A DNA stretch of 64,000 nucleotides from Desulfatibacillum aliphaticivorans DSM 15576 (GCF_000429905.1 NZ_AUCT01000021.1:1-64000), one strand, 5' to 3'; shown: positions 35,241 to 44,062, numbered from the stretch's first letter. Made by a program: numbers and translations. Notes: generated by a model not told the origin, from the sequence alone.

Positions 35241-36050
35241 TTGGAAACGCAAGAGCCCATTTTGAAAATAAGCAATATCGAGGTCAAGTACCATGAGGTG
35301 ATCCTGGTCCTCAAGGGAGTCTCCATTGAAGTGCCCAAAGGCGGAATTGTGGCCTTATTGGGCGCCAACGGAGCTGGAAAAAGCACCACCCTCAAGGCCA
35401 TATCCGGTTTGCTGAAAACCGAGGACGGCAAGGTGACGGACGGCGCCATTGAATTTGAGGGGGAGCGGATTCACGCTCAGGGGGCTGCGACCATCGCCCG
35501 GAAGGGCATTATTCAGGTGATTGAGGGACGCCGGGTTTTTGAGCACCTGACGGTGGAGGAAAACCTCAAGGTCGGCGCGCACTTGCGCAAGTCCGGCTCC
35601 GTTAAGGACGGCCTGGAAATGGTCTACCACTATTTTCCCCGATTACGGGAAAAACGCAACGAAACCGCCGGATTCATCTCCGGCGGCGAGCAGCAGATGA
35701 CCGTGGTGGGCCGCGCCCTCATGACCGAGCCCAAACTGGTGCTTTTGGATGAACCGTCCATGGGGCTGGCCCCCATGCTCATCCATGAAATTTTCAATAT
35801 CATCAAGCAGCTTAATGATGAGCAGGGCATTTCCATCCTGCTGGTCGAGCAGAACGCCAAGCTGGCTCTCAGCGTTGCACCTTACGCCTATGTCATGGAA
35901 ACCGGGAGAATCGTCATGGACGGGGAATCGTCCACACTTACGGAAAACGAGGACATCAAGGACTTTTACCTGGGCTTGACGGATAAAGGCGGCAGGAAAA
36001 GTTTCCGAGAGGTCAAACATTACAAGCGCAGAAAGCGTTGGCTGAGCTGA
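35241..36050 (+). CDS. livF: ABC transporter ATPase LivF
   Basis: 269 aa. The most likely start is a TTG at 35241, eight bases after GGAGG. The frame is open upstream from 35226 but would contain that site. Walker A GANGAGKST, signature ISGGEQQM, Walker B LVLLDEPSMGLAP, and H-loop VEQNAKLAL are intact. A basic tail (HYKRRKRW) is unusual. Last gene of the transporter operon. Confidence 0.94.
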   Translation: METQEPILKISNIEVKYHEVILVLKGVSIEVPKGGIVALLGANGAGKSTTLKAISGLLKTEDGKVTDGAIEFEGERIHAQGAATIARKGIIQVIEGRRVFEHLTVEENLKVGAHLRKSGSVKDGLEMVYHYFPRLREKRNETAGFISGGEQQMTVVGRALMTEPKLVLLDEPSMGLAPMLIHEIFNIIKQLNDEQGISILLVEQNAKLALSVAPYAYVMETGRIVMDGESSTLTENEDIKDFYLGLTDKGGRKSFREVKHYKRRKRWLS

Positions 36051-36096
36051 AAGGAGGCAGGCCTGGCTTATGGTGCGCTTTTAGGGAGGGAAGACT

Positions 36097-36681
36097 ATGA
36101 AAAAAGTGACATGGTTCCTCATATTATTCATGTTTCTGGGTCTGGCGTCGTCATACGCCATGGCGCCCAAGCCCAGTGCAAGCAGTTTTAAGGACCCTGT
36201 TGTAAGCCTGGAGCTTTTTGAAGTTCCCCAATACGACGGTTTTTGGTATTACTCTAACAAAGTTGAGCCCACCAAGGGAAAAGCGGATAACCGGGGAGCG
36301 CCCCTCCCCATGAGTTTTCTGTTCGCTATCGAGAATCCCAATCCGTATCCCGTTACCCTGGAAGGGCTCAAGTTCACCGTGAACGTGGACGGTTTCGATC
36401 TGGTGACGGTCAATAATGACGACATGTACATTATCCCGGCCGAATCCACGGACCACGTCCGGGTGACCACCATGATCACGGCCCGGTCGGCCCTCCTTTC
36501 CCTGATGGTCACAGGGGGATTCAAGCTGCAGGAGCAAGGCATGTCGCCTTGGGAGGCCCTGGAAAAATGGTGGACGGGCCTGGCCGGATACACTCAGCCG
36601 GTCTCGCTGAAGGGGGGGACTGCCGAAGTCAGCGCCGGAGACGTCAGCAAGGTGCTGGCTTTTGAACTGACCTCCTCCTGA
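36097..36681 (+). CDS. Secreted WHy/LEA14-like protein
   Basis: 194 aa. A signal peptide (MKKVTWFLILFMFLGLASSYA) precedes a beta-rich domain with the LEA-2 pattern: FAIENPNPYPVTLEGLKFTVNVDG and a later IPAESTDHVRV. Such domains stabilise proteins or membranes under stress, but a specific role is not shown. AGGGAGG precedes the ATG. It is 46 bp after livF, and a strong terminator follows, so it may be the last cistron of the liv transcript. Confidence 0.8.
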   Translation: MKKVTWFLILFMFLGLASSYAMAPKPSASSFKDPVVSLELFEVPQYDGFWYYSNKVEPTKGKADNRGAPLPMSFLFAIENPNPYPVTLEGLKFTVNVDGFDLVTVNNDDMYIIPAESTDHVRVTTMITARSALLSLMVTGGFKLQEQGMSPWEALEKWWTGLAGYTQPVSLKGGTAEVSAGDVSKVLAFELTSS

Positions 36682-36700
36682 CCCGTATACGTGCAATCGC

Positions 36701-36740
36701 CGGAAGCCCCGGTTTTGCCGGGGCTTCCGTATTTGTTTTT
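36701..36740 (+). terminator. Rho-independent terminator after the WHy-like gene
   Basis: Perfect 12-bp stem CGGAAGCCCCGG (36701-36712) / CCGGGGCTTCCG (36718-36729), TTTTG loop, tail TATTTGTTTTT. Confidence 0.9.
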
Positions 36741-36763
36741 CACTGTCCTATCGGAGGCGGAAT

Positions 36764-37405
36764 ATGCTCGTAAAAGACGTCATGACTGCAAATGTTGTTA
36801 CCATCACCAGCGACACTTCCCTGGCCGACGCCAAACGCATTATGGAGGCCCACAAATTCCAGCGCCTGCCGGTGGTTGACAAAGGGAAGCTGAAAGGGGT
36901 GGTCACGGAAAAAAGGCTGGAAAAGGTCTCGCCCTCCGAGGCGACTTCCCTGACGGTCTGGGAAGTGGGGTATTTGCTGGAAAAAACCCCGGTCAGCAAG
37001 ATCATGGCCAAAAACGTGGTGACCGTCACTCCGGAGATGACCGTGGAGGAAGGCCTGGCCCTGGCCCAGACCAACAAGGTCGGCGCCTTGGTGGTGATTG
37101 AAGCCGGCAAGGTGATCGGCATTGTCACAACCAATGACTTTTTTTACAAAATCGCCAACAAGGTCCTCGGCATCGGCGAGCCCGGCACACGCATTTTCAT
37201 CCTGCGGGGCGGAGAAGGTCCGGAACTGGAAAAAATCCTGGGCCATGTCAACAAACATCAGATGAAGATCGTAACCATCCACGTGTTGTCTCCGCCGGAC
37301 CAGGAAAAGCATGACGTGGTCGTTCATGTGACTTCAAAAGACGTCAAGGCCCTTCTTAAGGACCTGCGCGCCGACGGATTCAAGGTGGCCACCCGCAGCC
37401 GTTAA
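36764..37405 (+). CDS. CBS-domain pair protein with C-terminal ACT-like domain
   Basis: 213 aa. Two CBS modules (about residues 3-60, VKDVMTANVVTITSDTSLADA; about 78-130, VSKIMAKNVVTVTPEMTVEEG) are followed by a 60-residue alpha/beta domain (TRIFILRGGEGPELEKIL, VVVHVTSKDVKALLKDL) resembling an ACT regulatory domain. It should sense a nucleotide or small ligand and act on an unknown partner. A strong GGAGGCGG site precedes the ATG. It is a monocistronic-looking gene after a terminator. Confidence 0.87.
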   Translation: MLVKDVMTANVVTITSDTSLADAKRIMEAHKFQRLPVVDKGKLKGVVTEKRLEKVSPSEATSLTVWEVGYLLEKTPVSKIMAKNVVTVTPEMTVEEGLALAQTNKVGALVVIEAGKVIGIVTTNDFFYKIANKVLGIGEPGTRIFILRGGEGPELEKILGHVNKHQMKIVTIHVLSPPDQEKHDVVVHVTSKDVKALLKDLRADGFKVATRSR

Positions 37406-37591
37406 TGCTCCGCGGCCCTGCGGGGCGGCGGATGGAAAAGGCTGTCCGCCGTGTTGATAAACGAAGAGCGCGATTTTATAAAAGCTGGAAGCAAAGCATT
37501 TTGACGATCCCTATGCGTCCTCTCTCATCCTGCGCCTGAGTTAAAAACGGTCGCGGGATGAGGGCGTTATGGATCTATCGGCGAAAATTAG

Positions 37592-38503
37592 ATGAATCGA
37601 TTTACTCTGGGGGAGGCGGCGCCTTCCCGCGTAGTTATAAGAGAAGTGGGGCCCCGGGACGGATTTCAGGCCGAGGACGTCATCATCCCCACGGATATGA
37701 AGCGGAAAGTCATCGGGGATTTGGCCCGGGCGGGAATCACTCACATTCAGGCGGTTTCCTTTGTCCACCCCAAAAGGGTTCCCCAAATGGCCGACGCCGA
37801 GCGGTTGATGGAATCCCTTGAAAAACAGCCCGGAGTCGTATACAGCGGCCTGGCCCTGAATCCGGCCGGCGTGAAAAGAGCGGTCGCTTCCCGGGTGGAC
37901 GCCGTGGAAGTCAGCATTTCCGCCAGCGACTCCCACAGCCGGAAGAACACCGGCATGGGCCGGGATGAGGCCATGGCGCAGGCAGGGGATATGATCGCCC
38001 TGGCCCGGGACGCAAACCTGGACGTCATCGCCGGCGTTCAATGCGCTTTTGGCTGCGTCTACGAGGGGGGCATCCCCGAAAAAAGGGTCCTGAAGATGGT
38101 GGAGGCCTTTCTGGTCCACTCTCCCCAGGCCCTGTGCATCGCAGACACCACGGGCATGGCCGGGCCGTTGGAGGTGGGGGGCTTAATGTCCCGGATCGCT
38201 TCCATGGCTGGGGATTTGCCGGTTTTTCTCCACCTGCACGACACTCGCGGCCTAGGCTTGGTGAACATGACGGCTGCGATTATGAGCGGCATTCATCATT
38301 TTGACGCATCTTTGGGCGGTATGGGGGGGTGCCCCTTTGTCCCCGGAGCTGCAGGCAACATCCCCACGGAAGAGGCGCTATATCTCATGGAGCGCCTTGG
38401 CATCGCCACGGGAGCGGCCGTCGACCAGGTGGCCGCCTGCACGCGCGCCTTGGAAACATTTTTGAGGCGCATTCTTCCCGGCCGGATTCATCGGCTGAAA
38501 TAA
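37592..38503 (+). CDS. Hydroxymethylglutaryl-CoA lyase
   Basis: 303 aa, standard length. DRE-TIM motif REVGPRDGFQ at residues 17-26, the metal histidines HLHDTRG, and the catalytic cysteine region GGCPFVPGAAGN match HMG-CoA lyase (canonical GGCPYAPGASGN). It splits HMG-CoA into acetoacetate and acetyl-CoA, the last step of leucine degradation. A methylglutaconyl-CoA-hydratase-like gene and a methylcrotonyl-carboxylase-like beta subunit lie within 3 kb and acetoacetyl-CoA synthetase within 9 kb. The ribosome-binding site is weak. Confidence 0.92.
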   Translation: MNRFTLGEAAPSRVVIREVGPRDGFQAEDVIIPTDMKRKVIGDLARAGITHIQAVSFVHPKRVPQMADAERLMESLEKQPGVVYSGLALNPAGVKRAVASRVDAVEVSISASDSHSRKNTGMGRDEAMAQAGDMIALARDANLDVIAGVQCAFGCVYEGGIPEKRVLKMVEAFLVHSPQALCIADTTGMAGPLEVGGLMSRIASMAGDLPVFLHLHDTRGLGLVNMTAAIMSGIHHFDASLGGMGGCPFVPGAAGNIPTEEALYLMERLGIATGAAVDQVAACTRALETFLRRILPGRIHRLK

Positions 38504-38574
38504 GCAATTTTTAGCGTAAAATTTTCATGCATTTTCGTATAAAAACGAAAAATCGGGGATTTTTTCAAATCTTC

Positions 38575-38603
38575 TTGACATGGGAACGGACTAAACTTAG
38601 AAT
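38575..38603 (+). promoter_or_regulatory. Strong sigma-70-type promoter of the double-TetR/leucine-type operon
   Basis: TTGACA (38575-38580), exactly 17 bp, TAGAAT (38598-38603). An 11-bp palindrome TTAGA-A-TCTAA (38597-38607) covers the -10 box, so a regulator bound there would block transcription. The adjacent double-TetR protein is an obvious candidate. Confidence 0.75.
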
Positions 38604-38656
38604 CTAACTCAGTATATCGCCCATTTTTTGAGTGGTATTCATAAAGAGAGCCTGCA

Positions 38657-39844
38657 ATGACCAATACGGAAAATAAAAAAAAGGCCATCCTCCAATCAGC
38701 CACCCGCCTGTTCTCCCAGATGGGCTTCTCCCAAGCCACCCTGTCCCAGGTGGCCAAAGGCGCGGGCATTACCACGTCAGGCATATACAACTATTTCAAA
38801 TCCAAAGAAGAAATCCTCTTTGCCATCATAGAAAACTTCATGAGCCAAAGCCTGAAAGGCCTCCAGGAGCACCTGGAAGGCATTCACGGGGCCGAAAACA
38901 AACTCAGAAAAGCCATTTGGTTTCATTGCCGTACATATTCCCAGGGAAAAAAGGAAATCCAAATTATTCTGGAGTCCAGATCCTATCCTGATTTTTACGA
39001 GTCCCAGGCCTATATCGCGTTGCGGGATTACAGCCGGGTCATCACGCAGGTGATCAGCGAGGGCATGGAGCAAGGCGTGTTCCATGACCTTTCCCGGGCC
39101 GGCCTTTTGCGGGACATGATCCTGGGCGCCGTGGACCACCTGGCCCTGGACTGGACCATCAACAACGCCCCCAGCCCCCTGGAATTTGCGGACCGTCTCT
39201 TTGACATCATCATGGCCTCGGTGACTCCCCAGGACTCCGACCCCGAAGAGGACGACAAGAAAGAGCGCAAAAAAAAGCTGATCATCGACTCCGCCAGCCG
39301 TCTTTTTGCAGCCAACGGGTACAGCGGAACCAACATGCTTGCCGTGGCCAAGGAAGCCGGTGTGGCCGAGGGCACCATCTACGAATATTACCAGAACAAG
39401 GAAAACCTGCTTATCAGCATCCCCAGGGCCAAGCTGGAAGAACTTCTGGCCCAAATGGATTATGACGCGCCTGAGCGCAATTTGCGGGAGAGTATTCTGA
39501 GCCTGTTTCGTTTTTATTATCAGGACAGGGACTACTCCACCATTCTCATCCTCATGCTCAGGCCCAATCGCAGCTTTTACAACTCCGAAAGCAACCAAAG
39601 CCTGGACCGCATCTTCTCCCTGATGGAAAGGGCCATCGTCCAGGGGCAGGAAAAAGGCCTGTTCTCGCAAAACGTGGACGTAAGCCTGTGGAGGAACCTG
39701 CTTTTCGGCGCCATCGACCATATTCTAATTCCGTGGATCATATTTAATAGGGAGTACGACCTGATGCAGATCGGCCGGGAAGTCTCCCGGCTTGTCATAA
39801 ATGCCTTACAAACTCATGGAAGCCAGACTTCCGCAGGAGGGTAA
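38657..39844 (+). CDS. Double TetR-family transcriptional regulator (second in window)
   Basis: 395 aa with two TetR units. The first DNA-binding domain is about residues 8-54 (ILQSATRLFSQMGFSQATLSQVAKGAG ... YNYFKSKEEILF). The second is about 206-252 (KLIIDSASRLFAANGYSGTNMLAVAKEAG ... YEYYQNKENLL). Each is followed by a helical ligand domain. A poly-acidic linker (DSDPEEDDKKERKKK) joins the halves. It heads an operon: the enoyl-CoA-hydratase ATG lies one base after its stop. It likely represses its own strong promoter and the degradation genes in response to an acyl-CoA. Its sequence differs from the double TetR at 594-1961, so the fusion may have arisen more than once. Confidence 0.94.
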   Translation: MTNTENKKKAILQSATRLFSQMGFSQATLSQVAKGAGITTSGIYNYFKSKEEILFAIIENFMSQSLKGLQEHLEGIHGAENKLRKAIWFHCRTYSQGKKEIQIILESRSYPDFYESQAYIALRDYSRVITQVISEGMEQGVFHDLSRAGLLRDMILGAVDHLALDWTINNAPSPLEFADRLFDIIMASVTPQDSDPEEDDKKERKKKLIIDSASRLFAANGYSGTNMLAVAKEAGVAEGTIYEYYQNKENLLISIPRAKLEELLAQMDYDAPERNLRESILSLFRFYYQDRDYSTILILMLRPNRSFYNSESNQSLDRIFSLMERAIVQGQEKGLFSQNVDVSLWRNLLFGAIDHILIPWIIFNREYDLMQIGREVSRLVINALQTHGSQTSAGG

Positions 39845-39845
39845 A

Positions 39846-40628
39846 ATGGAAGAAGAGCTGGTATTGTCCCAGACCGAGGATCAGGTTCTAACGCTAACAT
39901 TGAACCGGCCCAAGGTAATGAACTCATTCAATTTCGCCATGCTGCACGCCTTAAAGGCGGCGGTCGATAAAGCCCGGTTCGACCCTGAAGTCCGCGTGAT
40001 CATCATCACCGGAGCAGGCGACCGGGCTTTTTGCGCTGGGGCCGACCTCAAGGAAAGGGCCACGCTCACGCCCGTCCAGGTCAAGGAGTTCATCTATACA
40101 ATTCGCAATCTTTTTACGGATATTGAAAATCTGCCCAAGCCCGTAATCGCCGCAGTGAACGGCATCGCCCTGGGCGGCGGCACGGAGCTGGCCCTGGGCT
40201 GCGACATCAGATTGGCCGCCGAGACGGCTGCCATGGGCCTGACCGAAACCACCCTGGCCATCATACCGGGGGCGGGCGGCACCCAGCGCCTTCCCAGGCT
40301 CATCGGCAAAGGCAAGGCCAAGGAGCTTATTTTTACCGGCAGAAGGGTGGACGCCCAGGAAGCCCTGGAACTTGGCATGGTGAACCAGGTCGTCCCCGGC
40401 GACTCCTTGCTGGACGCCGCCAAGGATATGGCCGCCGCCATCCGCAAGAACGGCCCCATTGCCGTCACCCAGGCCAAATACGCCATCAATCAAGGCATGG
40501 AGACCGACCTGTCCACAGGCCTGGCCATCGAAAGCAATGCCTATTGGATCACCATCCCCAGCAAGGACCGGCTGGAAGGTCTTGCCGCTTTCAGGGAAAA
40601 ACGCAAACCTGTGTACAAAGGCGAATAA
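39846..40628 (+). CDS. Enoyl-CoA hydratase, methylglutaconyl-CoA-hydratase-like
   Basis: 260 aa from the ATG at 39846, preceded by GCAGGAGGG. An open frame from 39801 overlaps the TetR gene and is rejected. Crotonase motifs: AGDRAFCAGADLKER, VNGIALGGGTELALGCD and ETTLAIIPGAGGTQRLPRLIGK with KELIFTGRRV. The two catalytic Glu positions and the IPGAGGTQRLPR/KELIFTG wording are close to human AUH, so 3-methylglutaconyl-CoA hydration is the best guess. The neighbouring HMG-CoA lyase and MCC-like carboxylase support this. Confidence 0.9.
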   Translation: MEEELVLSQTEDQVLTLTLNRPKVMNSFNFAMLHALKAAVDKARFDPEVRVIIITGAGDRAFCAGADLKERATLTPVQVKEFIYTIRNLFTDIENLPKPVIAAVNGIALGGGTELALGCDIRLAAETAAMGLTETTLAIIPGAGGTQRLPRLIGKGKAKELIFTGRRVDAQEALELGMVNQVVPGDSLLDAAKDMAAAIRKNGPIAVTQAKYAINQGMETDLSTGLAIESNAYWITIPSKDRLEGLAAFREKRKPVYKGE

Positions 40629-40637
40629 GGAGTCGAC

Positions 40638-42239
40638 ATGTCTGCAACCAAACTGACAAACAGGGAACATTGGGAGGCCCAGGAGCAGGAGCTCGCCAAG
40701 CTGGTCGAGGCTGCTGTGAACGCGGGCGGGGAAAAGGCGGTGGAACGCCTGAGCAAGCAGGGAAAGCAGCCTGTGCGCAACCTCATCGCCAAGCTCATAG
40801 ATCCGGGCACGGAGTTTTTTGAACTCTCCACCATTGCGGGGTTTGGCATGGACTACCCCGGCGTGCCTGATATACCGGGCGGCGGCGTGGTCTACGGCAT
40901 AGGTAAAATCCACGGCAATTGGACCATGATTCTCGGCAATGACCCCCGGGTCAAAGCCGGAACCTACTTTCCCATCACCCTGAAAAAGCACATGCGCGCC
41001 CAGGCCATCGCCGAAAGGTGCGGCCTCAATTGCGTCTACGTAGCCGACAGCGGCGGGGCTTTTCTCCCCATGCAGGCGGAAATCTTTCCGGATGATCAGC
41101 AGTTTGGGTCCATGTTTTTCAACATGGCCCGCATGAGCGCCATGGGCCTCAAGCAGATCACCCTTTCCACGGGCGGAAACACGGCCGGCGGCGCTTATAT
41201 CGTTTTTATGGCCTGCCAGTCCGTCATGATCGATAAAATGGCCTATTCCTTCCTGGGCGGGCCTCCTTTGGTCAAGGCCGCCACCGGAGAGGATATTTCG
41301 GCGGAAGACCTGGGCGGCGCAAAAATTCACACCCAGGTGTCCGGCGGCGCCGACCATCTGTGCAAGGACCAGGAGGACGCCGTATCCAAGGTCCGGGAAA
41401 TCCTGTCCATGGAGCCGCCCCAGTCCATATCCATCCACCGCTTTGAGCCCAAAGAGCCCAAACAGCCGGTGACGGACATTTACGACAACCTGCCCGCCAA
41501 TGTGCACCAGGGAATTAAAACCCGCACCATCCTCAAAGCCATCGCCGATGACAGCGAGTTCCTGGAATATAAAAAGGAATACGCCAAAGGGCGCGGAGAC
41601 AACATCATCACGGGAAAGATCAGGCTCAAGGGCATTCCCGTAGGCGTCATCGCATCCAACAACGCCGGCATCATCTTTGTGGAGGCCGCCCGCAAGGCCA
41701 CGGAATGGATTGTGCGCTGCAGCCAGGAAAAAATTCCGCTGCTGTTCATCCAGGCCTCGCCCGGATACATGGTGGGCTCCCAGTCGGAGCATATGGGCAT
41801 CGGCAAATACGGCGCCGACATGGTCCGCGCCGTAAGCTGCGCCCAGGTGCCCCGGATACAGATCGCCATCGGCCCGGATAACGGGGCCGCCAACTACGGC
41901 ATGTGCGGCAGGGCCTACAAGCCCCACTTTTTATTCCATACCATGCGGTCCCGCACTTCGGTCATGAGCGGCCGTTCCGCGGCCTTTGTGCTTTTGTCCA
42001 TTGAAGAGCGCAAGCGTGCGGCCCAGGGAAACCCGCTGACGGAAGAAGAAAAGATCGAATTCCAAAATAAAATGATTGCAAAGTACGACGGCGAGGCGCA
42101 TCCGTTTTACTGCGGCGCCAGACTTTTATCGGACAAGGTTTTGTGTTTCTCGGAAATGCGGGATTGGCTCGCCATGGCCTTTGAAGTGAGCTTGCTGAAA
42201 CCCATTGGCGATCCTGCATTCGGAAACTTGCGCTTTTAA
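40638..42239 (+). CDS. Acyl-CoA carboxylase beta subunit, methylcrotonyl-CoA-carboxylase-like
   Basis: 533 aa. Carboxyltransferase fold in two halves: SGGAFLPMQAEIFPDDQQFGSMFFNMARMSA and later SPGYMVGSQSEHMGI, with NYGMCGRAY, match the MCC beta family rather than the propionyl/methylmalonyl type (cf. 54249). It would transfer carboxyl from biotin to 3-methylcrotonyl-CoA. No biotin carboxylase/carrier (alpha) gene is next to it, so that partner must be elsewhere. AAGGAG upstream. In frame with the leucine-type operon. Confidence 0.88.
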   Translation: MSATKLTNREHWEAQEQELAKLVEAAVNAGGEKAVERLSKQGKQPVRNLIAKLIDPGTEFFELSTIAGFGMDYPGVPDIPGGGVVYGIGKIHGNWTMILGNDPRVKAGTYFPITLKKHMRAQAIAERCGLNCVYVADSGGAFLPMQAEIFPDDQQFGSMFFNMARMSAMGLKQITLSTGGNTAGGAYIVFMACQSVMIDKMAYSFLGGPPLVKAATGEDISAEDLGGAKIHTQVSGGADHLCKDQEDAVSKVREILSMEPPQSISIHRFEPKEPKQPVTDIYDNLPANVHQGIKTRTILKAIADDSEFLEYKKEYAKGRGDNIITGKIRLKGIPVGVIASNNAGIIFVEAARKATEWIVRCSQEKIPLLFIQASPGYMVGSQSEHMGIGKYGADMVRAVSCAQVPRIQIAIGPDNGAANYGMCGRAYKPHFLFHTMRSRTSVMSGRSAAFVLLSIEERKRAAQGNPLTEEEKIEFQNKMIAKYDGEAHPFYCGARLLSDKVLCFSEMRDWLAMAFEVSLLKPIGDPAFGNLRF

Positions 42240-42294
42240 CCTTTTTTGAGAAAAACGCCCACGCGTTTTATCCTACTATGAAAGGGAGACAACC

Positions 42295-43314
42295 ATGAGC
42301 GAATTAAAATACCCTAAAAAAGTAACGGTGGGGGACATCACCGTCCGGGATGGGTTCCAGCACGAAGAGATTTTTATCCCCACGGACGCCAAAGTCTGGG
42401 TGGCCGAACAATTGATCCTGGCCGGCTTCAAACGGATTGAAACCACCAACTACGGGCCTCCTAAACTTATGCCTCAGTTTAAGGACGCCGACGAACTCAC
42501 CAGAAGGCTTCGCAACTCCAAAAAGATCAAGCATTTGATTGATGACGTGGAGCTTACCGCCATCACCATTCGGGAAAAGGCGGCGGAGCGCGCCATTCAG
42601 GCCAAGCTGGACGGCAACGGGCCTGACCGGATTTTATTCATGGTTTCCACCAGCGAATCCCATCACAAGACCAACTCGGGCCTTAGCCTGGACGCCTATT
42701 GGAAAATGTGCGAGGAGTACATTCCCAAGGCCCACGATGCGGGCCTGAAAGTATGCGGCACGGTGAGCACCATTTGGGGCTGCCCCATCGAAGGCCCCAC
42801 GGAGCTGCAAAAGGCTGTGGACTTCACCAAGCGTTGGCTGGATATTGGCGCCGACGACATCGAACACGCCGACCACGACGGGTCCGCGCCTCCCAACAAG
42901 GTTTACGACTATTTTTCCCTGATTCTGGACCAGATTCCCGATCCCAGCCTGCACGTGGCCCACTTCCACGTCACCCGCGGCTGGGGCTGCGCCAATGTGC
43001 TGGCGGCCCTTCAGGCGGGAATCACCCATTACGAGTCCACCATCGGCGGTTTGGGCGGACAGCCCGCTAACTTCTGCGACAGGGTTCCCGTAGGCGGAAC
43101 AGGCAAGTACTATTACGAGGACGCCTCCATCGTCGGCCTGATTTCCACCGAGGACATGGTGGTCATGATGGACGAGATGGGCATCGACACGGGGCTGGAT
43201 GTGGACAGGTTGCTGGATATCGGCCGCATGATGGAAAAAATCATCGGCCGCCGCCTGCGCTCCGAATGCGCGCACACCGGCAGAATTCCCAAGACCTTGA
43301 CCGGCAGAGTCTAA
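42295..43314 (+). CDS. Divergent HMG-CoA-lyase/pyruvate-carboxyltransferase-like protein
   Basis: 339 aa. It keeps the DRE-TIM start GDITVRDGFQHE and a TIM-barrel outline. However, the cysteine of GGCP is replaced (GGLGGQPANF, Gln) and the metal motif HxHDT reads HFHVTRG (Val instead of Asp). Typical HMG-lyase chemistry with that cysteine is therefore not expected. It may catalyse a related retro-aldol or be a lyase for another branched acyl-CoA. AAGGGAG precedes the ATG. It is followed by a terminator and is the last gene of the operon. Confidence 0.85.
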   Translation: MSELKYPKKVTVGDITVRDGFQHEEIFIPTDAKVWVAEQLILAGFKRIETTNYGPPKLMPQFKDADELTRRLRNSKKIKHLIDDVELTAITIREKAAERAIQAKLDGNGPDRILFMVSTSESHHKTNSGLSLDAYWKMCEEYIPKAHDAGLKVCGTVSTIWGCPIEGPTELQKAVDFTKRWLDIGADDIEHADHDGSAPPNKVYDYFSLILDQIPDPSLHVAHFHVTRGWGCANVLAALQAGITHYESTIGGLGGQPANFCDRVPVGGTGKYYYEDASIVGLISTEDMVVMMDEMGIDTGLDVDRLLDIGRMMEKIIGRRLRSECAHTGRIPKTLTGRV

Positions 43315-43338
43315 GCCTGCCGGCTATTGCAAAAAACA

Positions 43339-43382
43339 AAACGCCGGAGCAACTCAGCGCTGCTCCGGCGTTTGCTATTTTA
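43339..43382. terminator. Bidirectional-looking rho-independent terminator
   Basis: 13-bp stem AAACGCCGGAGCA (43339-43351) / TGCTCCGGCGTTT (43361-43373), a 9-nt loop, then GCTATTTT. It lies between convergent genes; on the other strand, TTTGTTTTTTG follows the stem. Confidence 0.9.
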
Positions 43383-43399
43383 CGGCGATCCGTTTTCGC

Positions 43400-44053
43400 T
43401 TAATCGATGGCGTCGACGCCCTCCCATTTGGTGGGGGGGCCTATCAAGACAAAGGGGGCGGGATTCCGCTTGCCGCCGCTCCAGCTCATGTAGCCGTAGC
43501 CCAGATACAGGTTGGGATTGATTTCCCTTATTTCGTCCCGCATGGAGCTCAGCATGCCCAGGTTGTATTTTTCATAAACCAGGTGAAAGGAGTCCCGGTC
43601 GTCATACACGGAGGGGCCTACGTAGGTGTCCATTCTCACCAGGCGGGCCCTGCTCTCTCCGTCGCCCGACCCTGTTAAAAAAATATTGTAGCCCCAACCT
43701 TCGGTTCTGGAGGCGGGCGTAAAAGCCTTGCCTATCCACTCCCCGGGGCCCATCAGGTTGTGCGTAAAAAAACTGGATGCCTTGGCAAGCACGCCTTTAT
43801 CCAGTAATTGAGCCCGATACTCCCCTTTCATGTTTTGGAAAGACGGGGTTTTTGCGGCGTAAAAAAGCTGCATGATTTCCGATTTTGAAAGAGCCTCGAT
43901 GTGTTGGATCCTGGCGTTGGAAGCGCCTACGCCAAGGATTTCGCCCATGGAGCGGCCTGAGGGGCCTCCCAACCCGTTTTGCAGGATGTTGACAACCACC
44001 GGCGTTGCGATGACAAGGGCAAGCACCAACAAAAAAATCAGCAATTTTTTCAT
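43400..44053 (-). CDS. Secreted or membrane-anchored protein of unknown function
   Basis: 217 aa. An N-terminal hydrophobic helix (MKKLLIFLLVLALVIATPVVVNIL) is followed by a soluble, mixed domain with Gly/Tyr/Phe-rich stretches (FTPASRTEGWGYNIF, YLGYGYMSWSGGK). No cysteine lipobox is present, so it is likely an N-terminally anchored periplasmic protein. TTAGGAGAA precedes the ATG. It is 9 bp downstream of a cyclic-nucleotide-binding-domain gene. I do not recognise the family. Confidence 0.78.
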   Translation of the reverse strand: MKKLLIFLLVLALVIATPVVVNILQNGLGGPSGRSMGEILGVGASNARIQHIEALSKSEIMQLFYAAKTPSFQNMKGEYRAQLLDKGVLAKASSFFTHNLMGPGEWIGKAFTPASRTEGWGYNIFLTGSGDGESRARLVRMDTYVGPSVYDDRDSFHLVYEKYNLGMLSSMRDEIREINPNLYLGYGYMSWSGGKRNPAPFVLIGPPTKWEGVDAID

Positions 44054-44062
44054 AATGTTCTC

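Noticed and set aside
39951..41927. 658-codon open frame on the minus strand
   Set aside because: Antisense to the enoyl-CoA hydratase and acyl-CoA carboxylase genes, with no recognisable motif or ribosome-binding site. High GC third positions leave the opposite strand open.
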